This document shows positions 26,258 to 36,900 of a stretch of DNA of 64,000 bases, piece by piece. The stretch covers positions 124,001-188,000 of the forward strand of contig NZ_JASNRD010000004.1 of assembly GCF_030412015.1 (NCBI RefSeq). Direction: 5' to 3'. Source of the DNA: Massilia sp. YIM B02763 (GTDB taxonomy: Bacteria > Pseudomonadota > Gammaproteobacteria > Burkholderiales > Burkholderiaceae_D). Under the pieces are notes generated by a model. It searched no databases. It saw nothing but the letters and a program-made list of their open reading frames with translations, and was not told where the DNA came from. Within the stretch, counting starts at the first letter, position 1. The number at the start of each line of letters is the position of its first letter. The position numbers and the translations under genes were made by a program.

Positions 26258-26959
26258 CTAGAGCGGGACGGCGAGGCGGTAGCCCACGCCCGTTTCCGTG
26301 ATCAGGTATTGGGGTTGCGCGGGGTCGTCCTCCAGCTTGCGCCGCAGGTGCCCCATGTAGATGCGCAGGTAGTGCGCGTTGTCGATCGAGTGCTGGCCCC
26401 ACACTTCGCGCAGCAGCTGCGGATTGCTGACGACGCGGCCGGCATGCTTGGCCAGCGCCGCCAGCAGCCGGTATTCGGTGGGCGCCAGGCGCACGCCGCG
26501 GCCGTCCTTGGTGACGGCATGCGCCTGCAGGTCGACGGCGACCTGGCCGAAGCGCACGACGGCCGACTGCTGCTCGCGCGCCTGGCCCTGGCGCTGGCGC
26601 CGCAGCGCCGAGCGGGCCCGGGCCAGCAGCTCCGCCGTGCCGAACGGCTTGGTCAGGTAGTCGTCGGCGCCGGCATCGAGGGCGCGCACCTTTTCCGATT
26701 CCAGCGTGCGCGCCGACAGCACGATGACGGCCGCGCGCGACCACTCGCGCAGGTCGGCGATGAAGGCGACGCCGTCGCCGTCCGGCAGGCCGAGGTCGAG
26801 CACCACCAGGTCGGGCTGGCGCGTGCCGGCCGCCATCAGGCCCTGGCGGCAGTCGCCCGCCTCGAACACCTGCCAGCCTTCGTCTTCCAGCGCGGCGCGC
26901 ACGAAGCGGCGGATCTGGGCCTCGTCCTCGACGAGCAGCGCGACCGGCTTGTCATCCAT
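26258..26959 (-). CDS. kdpE: KdpE response regulator
   Basis: 233-residue OmpR-type regulator of the potassium-uptake operon. The receiver domain has acidic residues VEDE (10-13), the phospho-acceptor Asp in LVVLDLGLPDGD (about 54) and Lys in LTKPFG. The C-terminal winged helix ends ITETGVGYRL, typical of the family. It overlaps kdpD by eight bases. Once phosphorylated by KdpD it should activate the kdp promoter upstream of the leader peptide gene. Its identity is secure from context. Confidence 0.95.
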   Translation of the reverse strand: MDDKPVALLVEDEAQIRRFVRAALEDEGWQVFEAGDCRQGLMAAGTRQPDLVVLDLGLPDGDGVAFIADLREWSRAAVIVLSARTLESEKVRALDAGADDYLTKPFGTAELLARARSALRRQRQGQAREQQSAVVRFGQVAVDLQAHAVTKDGRGVRLAPTEYRLLAALAKHAGRVVSNPQLLREVWGQHSIDNAHYLRIYMGHLRRKLEDDPAQPQYLITETGVGYRLAVPL

Positions 26960-29672
26960 GGTGGTCCTCCAGCGGTTCCTCGATTTCCGGCACGGCCGGC
27001 GGTTCGCCCCGTTTCAGGGCGATGACGATGCGCGCGCCGCCGCCCGGGGCCTGCTCGGCGCGGATGGTGCCGCCATGCGCCTCGACGATGGCGCGGCAGA
27101 TGGCCAGGCCCAGGCCCACGCCGGGCGTGTTCGATTCCTTCTCGCCGCGCGTGAACTTCTCGAAGATCGCTTCCTCGCGTCCCGGCGGCAGGCCCGGGCC
27201 GTTGTCGGTCACGCGCAGCTCGATCCAGTCGCCGCGCACGCGCGCGTCGATCCTGACGGTGGAGCCGCGCGGCGTGTACTTGGCGGCGTTTTCCAGCACG
27301 TTGCACAGCACGCGCTCCAGCAGCGGCGCGTCGAACTGCACCAGCGGCAGCTCCGGCGGCAGGCGCGTCTCCACGTGGTGCGCGGCCAGCACCTCGCGGC
27401 TGACGCGCAGCGCGCTGCCCACCACTTCCTCGATCGATTGCCAGTCCAGGTGCAGGTGCACGCCGCCGCTCTGGATCCGGGCCATGTCGAGCAGGTTGGC
27501 GACCAGGGTGCTCATGCGCAGCGCCTCGCTCTTCAGGGTGCCGGCCAGGCTCAGCTGCAGCGCCGACAGCGGCGGCGAGGAAGCGGCCAGCGATTCCGAC
27601 ACGCCCACCAGCAGCGTCAGCGGCGTGCGCAGGTCGTGGCCCAGCGCGGCCAGCAGCGAATTGCGCAGGCGCTCCGATTCCATGTCCACCAGCGCGCCCT
27701 GGGCGACCTCGATGTAGTGCACGCGTTCCAGCGCGATCGCCGTCACGGTGGCGAAGGTGTCCAGCTGCTGGCGCTGTTCCGGCGCCAGGATGCGGTCCGG
27801 CTGTTCCGGCGCCAGCGCGAGCACGCCGCGGGTGCGCATCGGCGCCACCAGGGGCAGGTAGAACAGGGGACTGGCGGGCAGCGTGTCGGTGCCCATGCCG
27901 GCCGGCAGCGCATGGTCGAACGCCCATTGCGCGGTGCCCGGTTCCACCTGCAGGCCGCCGGCCGCGGCATGCGCGGGAACGGCCAGCTTGCCGTCGTCGT
28001 CGGGCAGCAGCAGCACGGCCTCGGCGCGGAAGGCGCGCGCGACGAATTCGCGCGAGGCATCCAGGATCTGGTCCGACTGCAGCGCCCCGGACAGCGTCGA
28101 CGAGAACTCGTACAGCGCGCGCCAGCGGTTCTCGCGCTGCTGCGCCACGCGCACCTGGAAGCGCAGCAGGGCCGTCAGCTGTCCCGTGATCAGGCCGACG
28201 GCCAGCATCGTGCCGAAGGTGACGACGTACTGGAAATCCGACACGGCGAACGAGAAGCGCGGCGGCACGAAGAAGAAGTCGAGCAGCGCCACGCTGATGC
28301 AGGTGGCCAGCACGGACGGGCCGCGCCCGAACAGGTAGGCCACCAGCACGGTCACCAGCAGGAACAGCATGGCGATGTTGGGCAGGTCCAGCCAGGCCGA
28401 CAGGCCCCAGGCCAGCAGGCCCGTGCCCAGGCTGGCGGAAGCGCCCAGCAAATAACGGAGCGGAGGCGGATTCGGATTCAGGCGCCGCGACGCGCCGTCC
28501 TTGCGGCCCCGGGCCAGCAGCGCCCCCACTTCGCGCGGCGGCGTGGCGACCTCGATCAGGTCGACTTCCGGCGCCAGCGCGGCCAGGCGGCGCGCCAGCG
28601 GCTTGTGCCAGGGCAGCGCCGCGCGCTGCGGGCGGCCCAGCACCAGCTTGGACAGGTTGTGGTTCTCGGCGTACTCGGCCAGCACCTGGGCCGCGTCGCT
28701 GCCCGGCAGCACGGCGGTGACGGCGCCCAGCTTGTCGGCCAGGCGCAGGTGGTCGAGGACGTGTTCGCGCTGCACCTCGGACAGGCGCTGCAGCGCGGGC
28801 GTTTCCACATACACGGCGTGCCAGCGCGCGCCCAGCTGGTTGGCCAGCCGCGCGCAGGCGCGCACCACCTGTTCGCCGGCGCCGACGCCGACGCAGGCCA
28901 GCAGCACGGCGCCCGTCTTCCAGATCGCATCGATCGACTTCTCGACGCGGTAGGCGCGCACGTCGCCCTCGATGCGGTCGGCGGTGCGGCGCAGCGCCAG
29001 CTCGCGCAGCGCGATCAGGTTCCCCTTGCGGAAGAAGTTGCCGGCGGCGCGCTCGGCCTGGGCGCCCTGGTAAACGCGTCCCGTGCGCAGGCGTGCCAGC
29101 AGCTCGTCGGCCGGCACGTCGACCATCACCACCTCGTCGGCGCGGTCGAAGACGGTGTCGGGCACCGTCTCGGCGACGCGGATGCCCGTGATGCCGCCCA
29201 CCACGTCGTTCAGGCTTTCCAGGTGCTGGACGTTGACCGTCGTGTAGACGTCGATGCCGGCGTCGAGCAGCTCCTCGACGTCCTGCCAGCGCTTGCGGTG
29301 GCGCGAGCCGGGCACGTTCGAGTGGGCCAGCTCGTCCACCAGCACGAGGCCGGCGCCGCTGGCCAGCGCGGCGTCGATGTCGAACTCGGGCAGGGCCTTG
29401 TCGCGGTAGACCACTTCCTTCGGCGGCAACAGCGGCAGGCCCTCGACCAGGCGTGCCGTCTCGCTGCGGCCGTGGGTCTCGACCACGCCCACCAGCACGC
29501 TGCCGCCCGCGGCATGCAGGGCGCGCGCGGCGCCCAGCATCGCGTAGGTCTTGCCCACGCCGGCCGAGGCGCCGAAATAGATGCGCAGCCTGCCACGGCT
29601 GGCGCGCCGCTCCTGCTCGCGCACCTGTTCCAGCAGCATGTCCGGGTCCGGCCTGTCGTTCGTCTTTGCCAT
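26952..29672 (-). CDS. kdpD: KdpD potassium/turgor sensor histidine kinase
   Basis: 906 residues from ATG 29672, the usual KdpD length. It starts with the cytoplasmic KdpD domain carrying Walker A GASAGVGKTYAML and a Walker-B-like VLVDELAHSN. A USP-like domain (about 245-370) and four membrane helices (about 395-500) come next. A GAF-like region precedes the kinase core with phospho-acceptor His in ALGHDLRTPL, N-box NVLENAAKYTP and G-boxes DNGPGL and GVGLGLAI. It senses low potassium or osmotic stress and phosphorylates KdpE. It lies 57 bp downstream of kdpC. Confidence 0.95.
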   Translation of the reverse strand: MAKTNDRPDPDMLLEQVREQERRASRGRLRIYFGASAGVGKTYAMLGAARALHAAGGSVLVGVVETHGRSETARLVEGLPLLPPKEVVYRDKALPEFDIDAALASGAGLVLVDELAHSNVPGSRHRKRWQDVEELLDAGIDVYTTVNVQHLESLNDVVGGITGIRVAETVPDTVFDRADEVVMVDVPADELLARLRTGRVYQGAQAERAAGNFFRKGNLIALRELALRRTADRIEGDVRAYRVEKSIDAIWKTGAVLLACVGVGAGEQVVRACARLANQLGARWHAVYVETPALQRLSEVQREHVLDHLRLADKLGAVTAVLPGSDAAQVLAEYAENHNLSKLVLGRPQRAALPWHKPLARRLAALAPEVDLIEVATPPREVGALLARGRKDGASRRLNPNPPPLRYLLGASASLGTGLLAWGLSAWLDLPNIAMLFLLVTVLVAYLFGRGPSVLATCISVALLDFFFVPPRFSFAVSDFQYVVTFGTMLAVGLITGQLTALLRFQVRVAQQRENRWRALYEFSSTLSGALQSDQILDASREFVARAFRAEAVLLLPDDDGKLAVPAHAAAGGLQVEPGTAQWAFDHALPAGMGTDTLPASPLFYLPLVAPMRTRGVLALAPEQPDRILAPEQRQQLDTFATVTAIALERVHYIEVAQGALVDMESERLRNSLLAALGHDLRTPLTLLVGVSESLAASSPPLSALQLSLAGTLKSEALRMSTLVANLLDMARIQSGGVHLHLDWQSIEEVVGSALRVSREVLAAHHVETRLPPELPLVQFDAPLLERVLCNVLENAAKYTPRGSTVRIDARVRGDWIELRVTDNGPGLPPGREEAIFEKFTRGEKESNTPGVGLGLAICRAIVEAHGGTIRAEQAPGGGARIVIALKRGEPPAVPEIEEPLEDHHG

Positions 29673-29729
29673 CTTGTGCTTACGTATCGTTGGGGCATGC
29701 GGTGGGCACATGGTGCACACCCTGGGGTC

Positions 29730-30320
29730 TTACTTCCTGGCCGGGGCGGTCCGGTCGAGGTCCAGGTTCAGTTCCAGCACGTTGACGCGTTCCTCGCCCA
29801 GGAAGCCCAGCAGCGCATGCCCGGTATGCGCATGGATCAGCTGCTCCACGCGCGACTGCGGCACGCCGCGCGCCCTGGCCACGCGGCCGGCCTGGTACAG
29901 CGCCGCCGCGGGGCTGATGTGCGGGTCGAGGCCGCTGGCCGACGCCGTCACCAGGTCGACCGGCACGGGGGCGCGGTTGTCCGGATCGGCCGCGCGCAGG
30001 GCCTCGATGCGGCCCTTGACGGCATCGAGCAGGGCCGGGTTCAGCGGACCCTGGTTCGAGCCGGACGAGCCGGCCGCGTTGTTCGGCATCGGGCCCGTGG
30101 CCGACGGGCGGCCCCAGACGTACTGGGGCGCGCTGAAGGCCTGGCCGATCAGGCGCGAGCCGCGCACCTTGCCGTCCTGGACCACGAGGCTGCCCGCCGC
30201 CTGGTCGCGGAAGGCGATGCGGGCCGCGCCCGTCACCAGCGCCGGGTAGACGGCGCCGCACAGCACGGTGAGCGCCACCAGGGTGGCGAGGGCGGGGCGG
30301 ATCTGCGAAGTCATGTTCAT
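29730..30320 (-). CDS. kdpC: KdpC subunit of potassium-transporting ATPase
   Basis: 196-residue inner-membrane subunit that stabilises the KdpA-KdpB complex and raises ATP affinity. It has one N-terminal membrane helix (RPALATLVALTVLCGAVYPAL) and the family motifs GSRLIGQ, YVWGRPSATG, ASASGLDPHISPAAALYQ and RVEQLI. AGGAAAA precedes ATG 30320; the ten residues of open frame before it have no ribosome-binding site. It lies 26 bp after kdpB. Confidence 0.95.
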   Translation of the reverse strand: MNMTSQIRPALATLVALTVLCGAVYPALVTGAARIAFRDQAAGSLVVQDGKVRGSRLIGQAFSAPQYVWGRPSATGPMPNNAAGSSGSNQGPLNPALLDAVKGRIEALRAADPDNRAPVPVDLVTASASGLDPHISPAAALYQAGRVARARGVPQSRVEQLIHAHTGHALLGFLGEERVNVLELNLDLDRTAPARK

Positions 30321-30346
30321 GGTGTTTTCCTCGATTCGGGCCGGGT

Positions 30347-32425
30347 TCACGCCAGGTGCAGCGCGGCCAGGATCATGTCGATCAGTTTAATGCCGATGAA
30401 GGGCAGGACGATGCCGCCCAGTCCATAGACCAGCAGGTTGCGGCGCAACAGCGCGGCGGCGCCGATCGCGCGGTACTTCACGCCCTTCAGGGCCAGCGGG
30501 ATCAGCACGACGATGATCAGGGCATTGAAGATCACGGCCGACAGGATCGCCGAGCTGGGGCTGGCCAGCTGCATGATATCCAAGGCCTTCAGTTGCGGAT
30601 AGGTGGCGACGAAGGCGGCCGGGATGATGGCGAAGTACTTGGCGATGTCGTTGGCGATCGAGAACGTGGTCAGCGAGCCGCGCGTCATCAGCATCTGCTT
30701 GCCGATCTCGACGATCTCCAGCAGCTTGGTCGGGTTCGAATCCAGGTCGACCATATTGCCCGCTTCCTTGGCGGCCTGGGTGCCCGTGTTCATCGCCACC
30801 GCCACGTCGGCCTGGGCCAGCGCCGGGGCGTCGTTGGTGCCGTCGCCCGTCATCGCCACCAGGCGGCCTTCCGACTGGTACTTGCGGATCAAGGTCAGCT
30901 TGTCTTCCGGCGTCGCTTCGGCCAGGAAGTCGTCCACGCCCGCCTCGGCCGCGATGGCTGCCGCCGTCAGGCGGTTGTCGCCCGTGATCATGACGGTCTT
31001 GATGCCCATGCGGCGCAGCTCGGCGAAGCGTTCCTTGATGCCGCCCTTGACGATGTCCTTCAGCTCCACGACGCCCATCACGCGGCCGCCGTCGACCACC
31101 ACCAGCGGCGTGCTGCCGCGGCGCGAGACGTCGTCCACGGCCGTGCCCACGGCTTGCGGGTACTCGTAGCCCAGGCCCAGCACGTACTTGCGCATGGTGT
31201 CGGCGGCGCCCTTGCGCACGGGGCGCTCTTCCAGGTCGACGCCGCTCATGCGAGTCTGCGCCGTGAACGGGACGAATTCCGCCTTCAGCTCCGCCATCTC
31301 GCGAGCGCGCAGGTTGAACTTCTGCTTGGCCAGCACGACGATGCTGCGGCCTTCCGGCGTCTCGTCGGCCAGCGAGGCCAGTTGCGCGGCCTCGGCCAGT
31401 TCGCGTTCCGTCACGCCCGGGGCCGGGATGAAGGTCGACGCCTGGCGGTTGCCGAGGGTGATGGTGCCGGTCTTGTCGAGCAGCAGCACGTCGACGTCGC
31501 CCGCCGCTTCCACGGCGCGGCCCGAGGTTGCGATCACGTTCGACTGCATCATGCGGCTCATGCCGGCCACGCCGATGGCGGACAGCAGGCCGCCGATGGT
31601 GGTCGGGATCAGGCACACGAGCAGGGCGACCAGCACGGTGATCGTCACCGGCGAGCTGGCCAGGCCCGCGGCCTTGGCGGCGGCGACCGAATACAGCGAG
31701 AACGGCAGCAGCGTGGCCGTCACGACCAGGAACACGATGGTCAGGGCGACCAGCAGGATCGTCAGCGCGATCTCGTTCGGCGTCTTCTGGCGGCGCGCGC
31801 CTTCGACCATGGCGATCATGCGGTCGATGAAGGCTTCGCCCGGATTGACGGCGATCTTCAGCACCAGCCAGTCGGACAGCACGCGGGTGCCGCCGGTGAC
31901 GGCCGAGAAGTCGCCGCCGGATTCGCGGATGACGGGCGCGGATTCGCCCGTGATCGCCGATTCGTCGACCGAGGCGACGCCCTGCACGACGTCGGCGTCG
32001 GCCGGGATGATGTCGCCCGCCTCGACCAGCACGAACATGCCCTTGCGCAGGTCGGTGGCGGGGCAGGGCAGCCACTGGGTGCCGTACTGCGGCGTGGTCA
32101 GCTTCTTGGCCATCACGGTCTGCTTCAGCGCGCGCAGCGATGCCGCCTGGGCCTTGCTGCGGCCTTCGGCCAGGCTTTCCGCGAAGTTCGCGAACAGCAC
32201 CGTGAACCACAGCCACAGGCTGATGGCGAAGATGAAACCGGCCGGTGCTTCGCCGTTGCCCCGGAGGGCGTCGAGCCACAGCAGGGTGGTGATGATCGAG
32301 CCGATATAGACGACGAACATCACCGGGCTGCGCCATTGCTGGCGCGGGTCGAGCTTGCGGAAGGCGTCGACCGTGGCCGGACCGACCAGCTTGGGGTCGA
32401 ACAGGGTTACGTTGGGGTGGGCCAT
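30347..32425 (-). CDS. kdpB: KdpB catalytic subunit of potassium-transporting P-type ATPase
   Basis: 692-residue catalytic subunit; ATP hydrolysis here drives potassium uptake through KdpA. P-type landmarks are all present: TGES in the actuator domain, the phosphorylation motif [12 protein letters not shown], the hinge [20 protein letters not shown] and about seven membrane helices. One base separates its ATG from the kdpA stop, so the two are coupled. Length and motifs match intact family members. Confidence 0.97.
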   Translation of the reverse strand: MAHPNVTLFDPKLVGPATVDAFRKLDPRQQWRSPVMFVVYIGSIITTLLWLDALRGNGEAPAGFIFAISLWLWFTVLFANFAESLAEGRSKAQAASLRALKQTVMAKKLTTPQYGTQWLPCPATDLRKGMFVLVEAGDIIPADADVVQGVASVDESAITGESAPVIRESGGDFSAVTGGTRVLSDWLVLKIAVNPGEAFIDRMIAMVEGARRQKTPNEIALTILLVALTIVFLVVTATLLPFSLYSVAAAKAAGLASSPVTITVLVALLVCLIPTTIGGLLSAIGVAGMSRMMQSNVIATSGRAVEAAGDVDVLLLDKTGTITLGNRQASTFIPAPGVTERELAEAAQLASLADETPEGRSIVVLAKQKFNLRAREMAELKAEFVPFTAQTRMSGVDLEERPVRKGAADTMRKYVLGLGYEYPQAVGTAVDDVSRRGSTPLVVVDGGRVMGVVELKDIVKGGIKERFAELRRMGIKTVMITGDNRLTAAAIAAEAGVDDFLAEATPEDKLTLIRKYQSEGRLVAMTGDGTNDAPALAQADVAVAMNTGTQAAKEAGNMVDLDSNPTKLLEIVEIGKQMLMTRGSLTTFSIANDIAKYFAIIPAAFVATYPQLKALDIMQLASPSSAILSAVIFNALIIVVLIPLALKGVKYRAIGAAALLRRNLLVYGLGGIVLPFIGIKLIDMILAALHLA

Positions 32426-32426
32426 C

Positions 32427-34235
32427 TTATTTCACCGAAAAGAGTTGCAGGTGTTCGGCCACCGGGCCGAGCGCCAGTGCGGGAACGTAGTTCAGCACGC
32501 CGACCAGCAGCACCGCGCCGATCAGCAAAGTCACGAACAGCGGGCCGTGCGTGGGCATGGTGCCGGACGTGGTGGCCAGGCGCGGCTTCGCCGCCAGCGA
32601 GCCGGCCAGCGCCAGCACCGGCACGATCATCGCGAAGCGGCCGAGCCAGACGGCCACGCCGAGCAGGGCGTTGTAGAACGGCGTGTTGGCGGACAGGCCC
32701 GCGAAGGCGCTGCCGTTGTTGTTGGCGGCCGAGGTCAGGGCGTACAGCATCTCCGAGAAGCCGTGCGCGCCGGGGTTGGCGATGCCGGCGACGCCCAGGT
32801 CGCTGCTGACGGCCAGCGCGGTACCGGCCAGCACGACGATCGGGGTCACCAGGATGGCGATCGAGACCATCTTCATGTCGTAGGACTGGATCTTCTTGCC
32901 CAGGTATTCCGGGGTGCGGCCGATCATCAGGCCGGCGATGAAGACGCCGAGTACCGCGAACACCAGCATGCCGTACAGGCCCGAACCGACGCCGCCGAAC
33001 ACGACTTCGCCGAACATCATCAGCGCCATCGGCACCAGGCCGCCCAGCGGCATCAGGGAGTCGTGCATGGTATTCACGGCGCCGCAGGACGCGGCCGTGG
33101 TCACGGCGGCGAACAGGCTCGAGGCGGCGATGCCGAAGCGGGTTTCCTTGCCTTCCATATTGCCGCCGGCCTGGAGGCTGCTCGCGGCCTGGTCGACACC
33201 GAGGGCCTGCAGGCCCGGATGCGCCTGCGTTTCGGCCCACATGGCGACGAGGGTCATGGCGACGAACAGGATGGCCATCGCCGCGAACACGGCCCAGCCC
33301 TGGCGCGCGTCGCCGACCATGCGGCCGAAGGCGAAGCACAGCGCGGCCGGGATCAGGAAAATGGCGACCATCTGCACGAAGTTGGTCAGCGCCGTCGGGT
33401 TTTCGTACGGGTGCGCCGAGTTGGCGTTGAAGAAGCCGCCGCCGTTGGTGCCGATCATCTTGATGGCTTCCTGCGAGGCGACGGGGCCCATGGCGATGGT
33501 CTGCGTCGCCGCGGTCAGCTGCTCCGTCACCGGATTGCCGGCCGCATCCTTGAGCGGCTGGCCGTCGGCGCCGAGCTTGGGCTGCGAATAGGTGACCGGG
33601 TCCAGCAGCGCCGCTTCCTGGTAGGGGGCGAAGTTCTGGATCACGCCTTGCGAGGCCAGGAACACGGCCAGCAGCACCGACAGCGGCAGCAGCACGTAGA
33701 CGGTCGAGCGCACCAGGTCGGCCCAGAAGTTGCCGACCGACTTGGACGAACGGGCAGCAAGGCCGCGCACCAGCGCGAACACGACGGCGATGCCGGTGGC
33801 GGCCGAGAAGAAGTTCTGGCCGGCCAGCACGACCATCTGGCTGAAGTAGCTCATGGTCTGTTCGCCGCCGTAGCCCTGCCAGTTGGTATTGGTGACGAAG
33901 CTCAGCGCGGTATTGAACGAGGAATCCGGCGACACGTTCGCCAGGTTCTGCGGATTGAACGGCAGGAAGGCCTGCAGGCGCTGCACGGCATAGACGAGCA
34001 GGGCGCCGGCGCCGCTGAACAGCATCAGCGCGAACGCATAGGTCTTCCAGCCCATGCCCTGGTCCGGCTTGACGCCGGCGACGCGGTAGCACAGGCGCTC
34101 GAGCGGCGCCAGCCAGGACAGGCCCGGCACCGGACGGCCGTCGCCGACGGCGGCGAGCACGCGCCCCAGCGGCCAGGCCAGCAGCGTCACGACGGCCATG
34201 AAGACCGCCAGCAGCACGATGGCATCGGTATTCAT
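32427..34235 (-). CDS. kdpA: KdpA potassium-binding channel-like subunit
   Basis: 602-residue potassium-translocating subunit with about ten membrane helices and four pseudo-repeats of the K-channel pore type, for example [50 protein letters not shown] and [13 protein letters not shown]. These are the selectivity-filter loops. The ATG overlaps the kdpF stop by one base. Length is normal for the family. Confidence 0.97.
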   Translation of the reverse strand: MNTDAIVLLAVFMAVVTLLAWPLGRVLAAVGDGRPVPGLSWLAPLERLCYRVAGVKPDQGMGWKTYAFALMLFSGAGALLVYAVQRLQAFLPFNPQNLANVSPDSSFNTALSFVTNTNWQGYGGEQTMSYFSQMVVLAGQNFFSAATGIAVVFALVRGLAARSSKSVGNFWADLVRSTVYVLLPLSVLLAVFLASQGVIQNFAPYQEAALLDPVTYSQPKLGADGQPLKDAAGNPVTEQLTAATQTIAMGPVASQEAIKMIGTNGGGFFNANSAHPYENPTALTNFVQMVAIFLIPAALCFAFGRMVGDARQGWAVFAAMAILFVAMTLVAMWAETQAHPGLQALGVDQAASSLQAGGNMEGKETRFGIAASSLFAAVTTAASCGAVNTMHDSLMPLGGLVPMALMMFGEVVFGGVGSGLYGMLVFAVLGVFIAGLMIGRTPEYLGKKIQSYDMKMVSIAILVTPIVVLAGTALAVSSDLGVAGIANPGAHGFSEMLYALTSAANNNGSAFAGLSANTPFYNALLGVAVWLGRFAMIVPVLALAGSLAAKPRLATTSGTMPTHGPLFVTLLIGAVLLVGVLNYVPALALGPVAEHLQLFSVK

Positions 34236-34324
34236 CAGAGGTTCTCCGCGTTCAGCAAGGCGACGACGAGGTAGACGAGGACGGCCGCCGCGGCCAGGCC
34301 CACGCCCCAGTAGATTGGATTCAC
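34235..34324 (-). CDS. kdpF: KdpF small membrane subunit
   Basis: 29-residue single-helix peptide ([20 protein letters not shown]), the same length as E. coli KdpF, which stabilises the Kdp complex. It starts with GTG at 34324; that GTGA overlaps the stop of the preceding leader gene, and its own TGA overlaps the kdpA start. The double overlap makes translation of three consecutive genes coupled. Confidence 0.88.
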   Translation of the reverse strand: MNPIYWGVGLAAAAVLVYLVVALLNAENL

Positions 34325-34413
34325 GAGTTGACCCCCAGCTTGTCGCAGGCGTGGGCCAGGCCGCAGATCAGCGCCGTCAGGGCGACTGTCGCGGCAATAT
34401 AAAGGATGTCCAT
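34321..34413 (-). CDS. 30-residue membrane leader protein of the kdp operon
   Basis: A short frame with ATG at 34413 preceded by GGAAGGGAAAG. It encodes a single hydrophobic helix ([20 protein letters not shown]) ending [10 protein letters not shown]. Its stop overlaps the kdpF GTG start in GTGA, so it is almost certainly translated. I recall similar unnamed short proteins before kdpF in other Proteobacteria, but cannot check this here. It could be an extra small subunit or mainly a translational coupler. Confidence 0.7.
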   Translation of the reverse strand: MDILYIAATVALTALICGLAHACDKLGVNS

Positions 34414-34473
34414 CTTTCCCTTCCAGGATGGTTGTTGACGACCATGCCAGTCTGGGAGGGCAGCACGAAAATA

Positions 34474-34514
34474 GGCGTAAACAGTTGCCAGGCAGGTATA
34501 TATGCGGTGTAAAC
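34474..34514 (-). promoter_or_regulatory. Candidate KdpE-binding repeats upstream of kdp
   Basis: On the minus strand GTTTACACC (34506-34514) and GTTTACGCC (34474-34482) are direct repeats 32 bp apart, about three helical turns, inside an AT-rich stretch that includes ATATATAC. The E. coli KdpE site also contains a TTTACA core. They lie 60-100 bp upstream of the leader gene. Confidence 0.4.
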
Positions 34515-34666
34515 GCCCCGCTGTCACGGTATCGATTTTGTTGTTTTACGGCAACCAGTTGTCAGGGCGGCAGCGACTTCGTTTGCCGTCTCTGGGAAAA
34601 TCTTGTCAAGCGCCCTGCCGTGGCATGCAACATTTGCGGTGCCACGCTTTCGTTCATTTCGTTTAC

Positions 34667-36265
34667 ATGTCGAGCTGCATGCAAGATCCTGACAATCACG
34701 CCACCGACCACGCCGATCGCCTCCGGCGCCTCGACCGCCTGCGCCAGCCGATGGTGGTGCGCCTGGGGGTCTTGCTGGGTGGATTCTGCCTGCTGCTGTT
34801 GTGCCTGCACGGCTGGAGCCTGTGGGCGTCGCGCCAGCACCAGCTCGAGCAGACCGGCATCAGCACGGCCAATATGGCGCGCGCGCTGGCGTCGCATGCG
34901 GAGCGCTCGATCAAGATCGGCGGGGGGATCCTGTCCGAGATCGTCGAACGCGCCGAGCACGATTCGCTGGAGGGGGAGAGCGGCGAACGCATCCACCAGC
35001 GCATGCAGGCCATCGTCGCCCACACGCCCGAGCTGCAGGAGGTGTTCATCTACGGCCCCGACGGTACCCGGCTGGCCAGCTCGCTGCCCAAGCTGGTCCG
35101 CGGCAATAATGCGGACCGTCCGTACTTCCAGTACCACAAGACGCATACCGACCTCGGGGTGCTGGTCGGCAAGCCGATCTACAGCCGCTCCAGCGGCGTG
35201 CTGGCCGTTCCACTGTCGCGCCGCATCAACCGTCCCGACGGCAGCTTCGGCGGCGTGGCCATGGCCTCGCTCAAGCTGCAGTTCTTCGGCAAGTTCTACG
35301 ACAGCTTCGACGTCGGCCCCACCGGCACCATCCTGCTGGCGCTGGACGACGGCACGCTGCTGTACCGCCGGCCCTTCAAGGAATCCATGGTCGGCAGCAG
35401 CATCGCGGAAGGACCCGTGTACCAGCTGTACAAGAAGCACGGTCCGGTCGGCACGGCCATGCTGGTCTCGCGGATCGACGGGGTCGAGCGCCTGTACAGC
35501 TACCGCCACCTGGACGGCTTCCCGATGATCGTGGCGACGGCGCAAGCCAAGTCCGAGATCCTGGCAGGCTGGTGGGTAGCCGTGATCAAGATGAGCTGCG
35601 TGGTGCTGTTCGCCGTGGCCGTGCTGGCCTGGGGCGGCAAGCGCATGATCGGCCAGCTGCGCGTGCGCGAGGCGCTCGAGGACGAGCTGCGCCGGGCCCG
35701 TGCCTCGCTCGAAGTGCACAATGTCTCGCTGCGCGTACTGGCCGACAGCGACGGGCTGACGGGACTGGCCAACCGGCGCCGCTTCGAGGAAACGCTGGCG
35801 ACCGAACACGAGCGCGCGCGGCGCAGCCGCAGGCCGTTCTCGCTGATCATGACGGACGTCGACTTCTTCAAGAAATACAACGACCGCTACGGCCACGTGG
35901 CGGGCGACGCCTGCCTGCGCCTCGTGGCGCGCGCCATCGCCAGCGGCCCGCACCGGCCGGCCGACCTGGCGGCGCGCTACGGCGGCGAGGAATTCGCGGT
36001 GATCCTGCCGGACACCGACCTCGACGGCGCGCGCGCGGTGGCCGAAAAGATCCGCGCCGCCGTCGAAGCGCTGGCCATCCCCCATGCCGACAGCCCCACC
36101 GGCTTCGTCACGCTCAGCCTGGGCGTCTATACGGGCCATGCCGCCATCGACGGCAGCGACGTGCCGAGCGACTGGGTCGCGGCGGCCGACGGCATGCTGT
36201 ACCAGGCCAAGGCGGGCGGCCGCAACCGCCTGGCCGCGCGCGCCAGGATGGCCGTCGCCGCTTGA
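34667..36265 (+). CDS. Membrane-bound diguanylate cyclase with periplasmic sensor
   Basis: 532 residues from ATG 34667. Helix 1 (about 32-53) and helix 2 (about 305-325) flank a periplasmic domain of about 250 residues that looks like a dCache-type sensor ([26 protein letters not shown]). The GGDEF domain follows with signature GGEEF (439-443) and an intact inhibitory site RPAD (430-433), so activity and product inhibition are both expected. It is divergent from the kdp operon; the two share about 250 bp of upstream DNA. The sensed ligand is unknown. Confidence 0.88.
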   Translation: MSSCMQDPDNHATDHADRLRRLDRLRQPMVVRLGVLLGGFCLLLLCLHGWSLWASRQHQLEQTGISTANMARALASHAERSIKIGGGILSEIVERAEHDSLEGESGERIHQRMQAIVAHTPELQEVFIYGPDGTRLASSLPKLVRGNNADRPYFQYHKTHTDLGVLVGKPIYSRSSGVLAVPLSRRINRPDGSFGGVAMASLKLQFFGKFYDSFDVGPTGTILLALDDGTLLYRRPFKESMVGSSIAEGPVYQLYKKHGPVGTAMLVSRIDGVERLYSYRHLDGFPMIVATAQAKSEILAGWWVAVIKMSCVVLFAVAVLAWGGKRMIGQLRVREALEDELRRARASLEVHNVSLRVLADSDGLTGLANRRRFEETLATEHERARRSRRPFSLIMTDVDFFKKYNDRYGHVAGDACLRLVARAIASGPHRPADLAARYGGEEFAVILPDTDLDGARAVAEKIRAAVEALAIPHADSPTGFVTLSLGVYTGHAAIDGSDVPSDWVAAADGMLYQAKAGGRNRLAARARMAVAA

Positions 36266-36271
36266 AGCATC

Positions 36272-36314
36272 CGCCCCATGCCGCCGCGCGCAGCGGTGCG
36301 GCGGGAGCGGGGCG
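36272..36314 (+). terminator. GC-rich two-part hairpin after the cyclase gene
   Basis: CGCCCC (36272-36277) pairs with GGGGCG (36309-36314) and CCGCCGC (36281-36287) pairs with GCGGCGG (36298-36304). It starts seven bases after the cyclase stop and precedes the MarR promoter. There is no T-run, so termination is likely but not certain. Confidence 0.45.
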
Positions 36315-36360
36315 ATCCGCTTACCATGGTCATGTCACATCTTCTTACAAATATCGCTTG

Positions 36361-36371
36361 CTATTCGATAG
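36361..36371. promoter_or_regulatory. Candidate MarR/OhrR operator upstream of its own gene
   Basis: CTATTCGATAG is a palindrome sharing 9 of 11 bases with the two sites downstream of the regulator gene, and it is followed by GCGCGATTTAATA, which resembles the GCGCTATTTAATA of the downstream site. It lies 23 bp before the regulator start, where binding would block transcription or initiation. Confidence 0.55.
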
Positions 36372-36393
36372 CGCGCGATTTAATATTCAAGCC

Positions 36394-36870
36394 ATGGACG
36401 CCAACGACACATCGACGAAGCAGGCAGCAAAGGAAAACCGGAAACCCCCGGTGCTCGACGACCTGCTGTGCTTCACGCTGTACTCGACGGGCCTGGCGAT
36501 GAACAAGGTGTATCGCAAAGCCTTGCGCAAGCTGGACCTGACCTATCCGCAATACCTGGTGCTGATGGTGCTGTGGGAGAAGGACGAGCTGACCGTGTCC
36601 GAGATCGGTGCGCGCCTGTTCCTCGATTCGGCCACGCTGACGCCGCTGCTCAAGCGGCTCGAAGCGGCCGGACTGGTGAGCAGGGCCCGCTCCGCCGCGG
36701 ACGAGCGCCAGGTCGTGATCAGCCTGACGGAAGCGGGCCGCGCCCTGCAGGACGAAGCGGGCGCGATCTTCGACGAGGTGCTGTGCGCCACGTCGTGCAC
36801 GCCGGGCGAGTTGAACGTCATCAAACAGCAGCTCGAAGGGCTGCGGGCGAAACTGGCGGACAACGCGTGA
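36394..36870 (+). CDS. MarR-family regulator, OhrR-like with single conserved Cys
   Basis: 158-residue winged-helix repressor. The N-terminal [19 protein letters not shown] closely follows the OhrR pattern, with Cys26 at the position of the peroxide-reactive cysteine. [22 protein letters not shown] and [16 protein letters not shown] form the DNA-reading part, and [14 protein letters not shown] is the wing. A single reactive cysteine suggests oxidation or electrophile sensing. It probably represses itself and the downstream secreted hydrolase, since matching palindromes flank it on both sides. No ohr peroxidase gene is nearby, so the natural inducer may differ from organic peroxide. Confidence 0.88.
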   Translation: MDANDTSTKQAAKENRKPPVLDDLLCFTLYSTGLAMNKVYRKALRKLDLTYPQYLVLMVLWEKDELTVSEIGARLFLDSATLTPLLKRLEAAGLVSRARSAADERQVVISLTEAGRALQDEAGAIFDEVLCATSCTPGELNVIKQQLEGLRAKLADNA

Positions 36871-36900
36871 GGGCAGTACTGCTTTTGCGGGCGTCCATGA

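Noticed and set aside
26706..30428. Plus-strand open frame of 1240 codons opposite kdpC, kdpD and kdpE
   Set aside because: Low-complexity antisense translation; the kdp genes on the minus strand are unambiguous.
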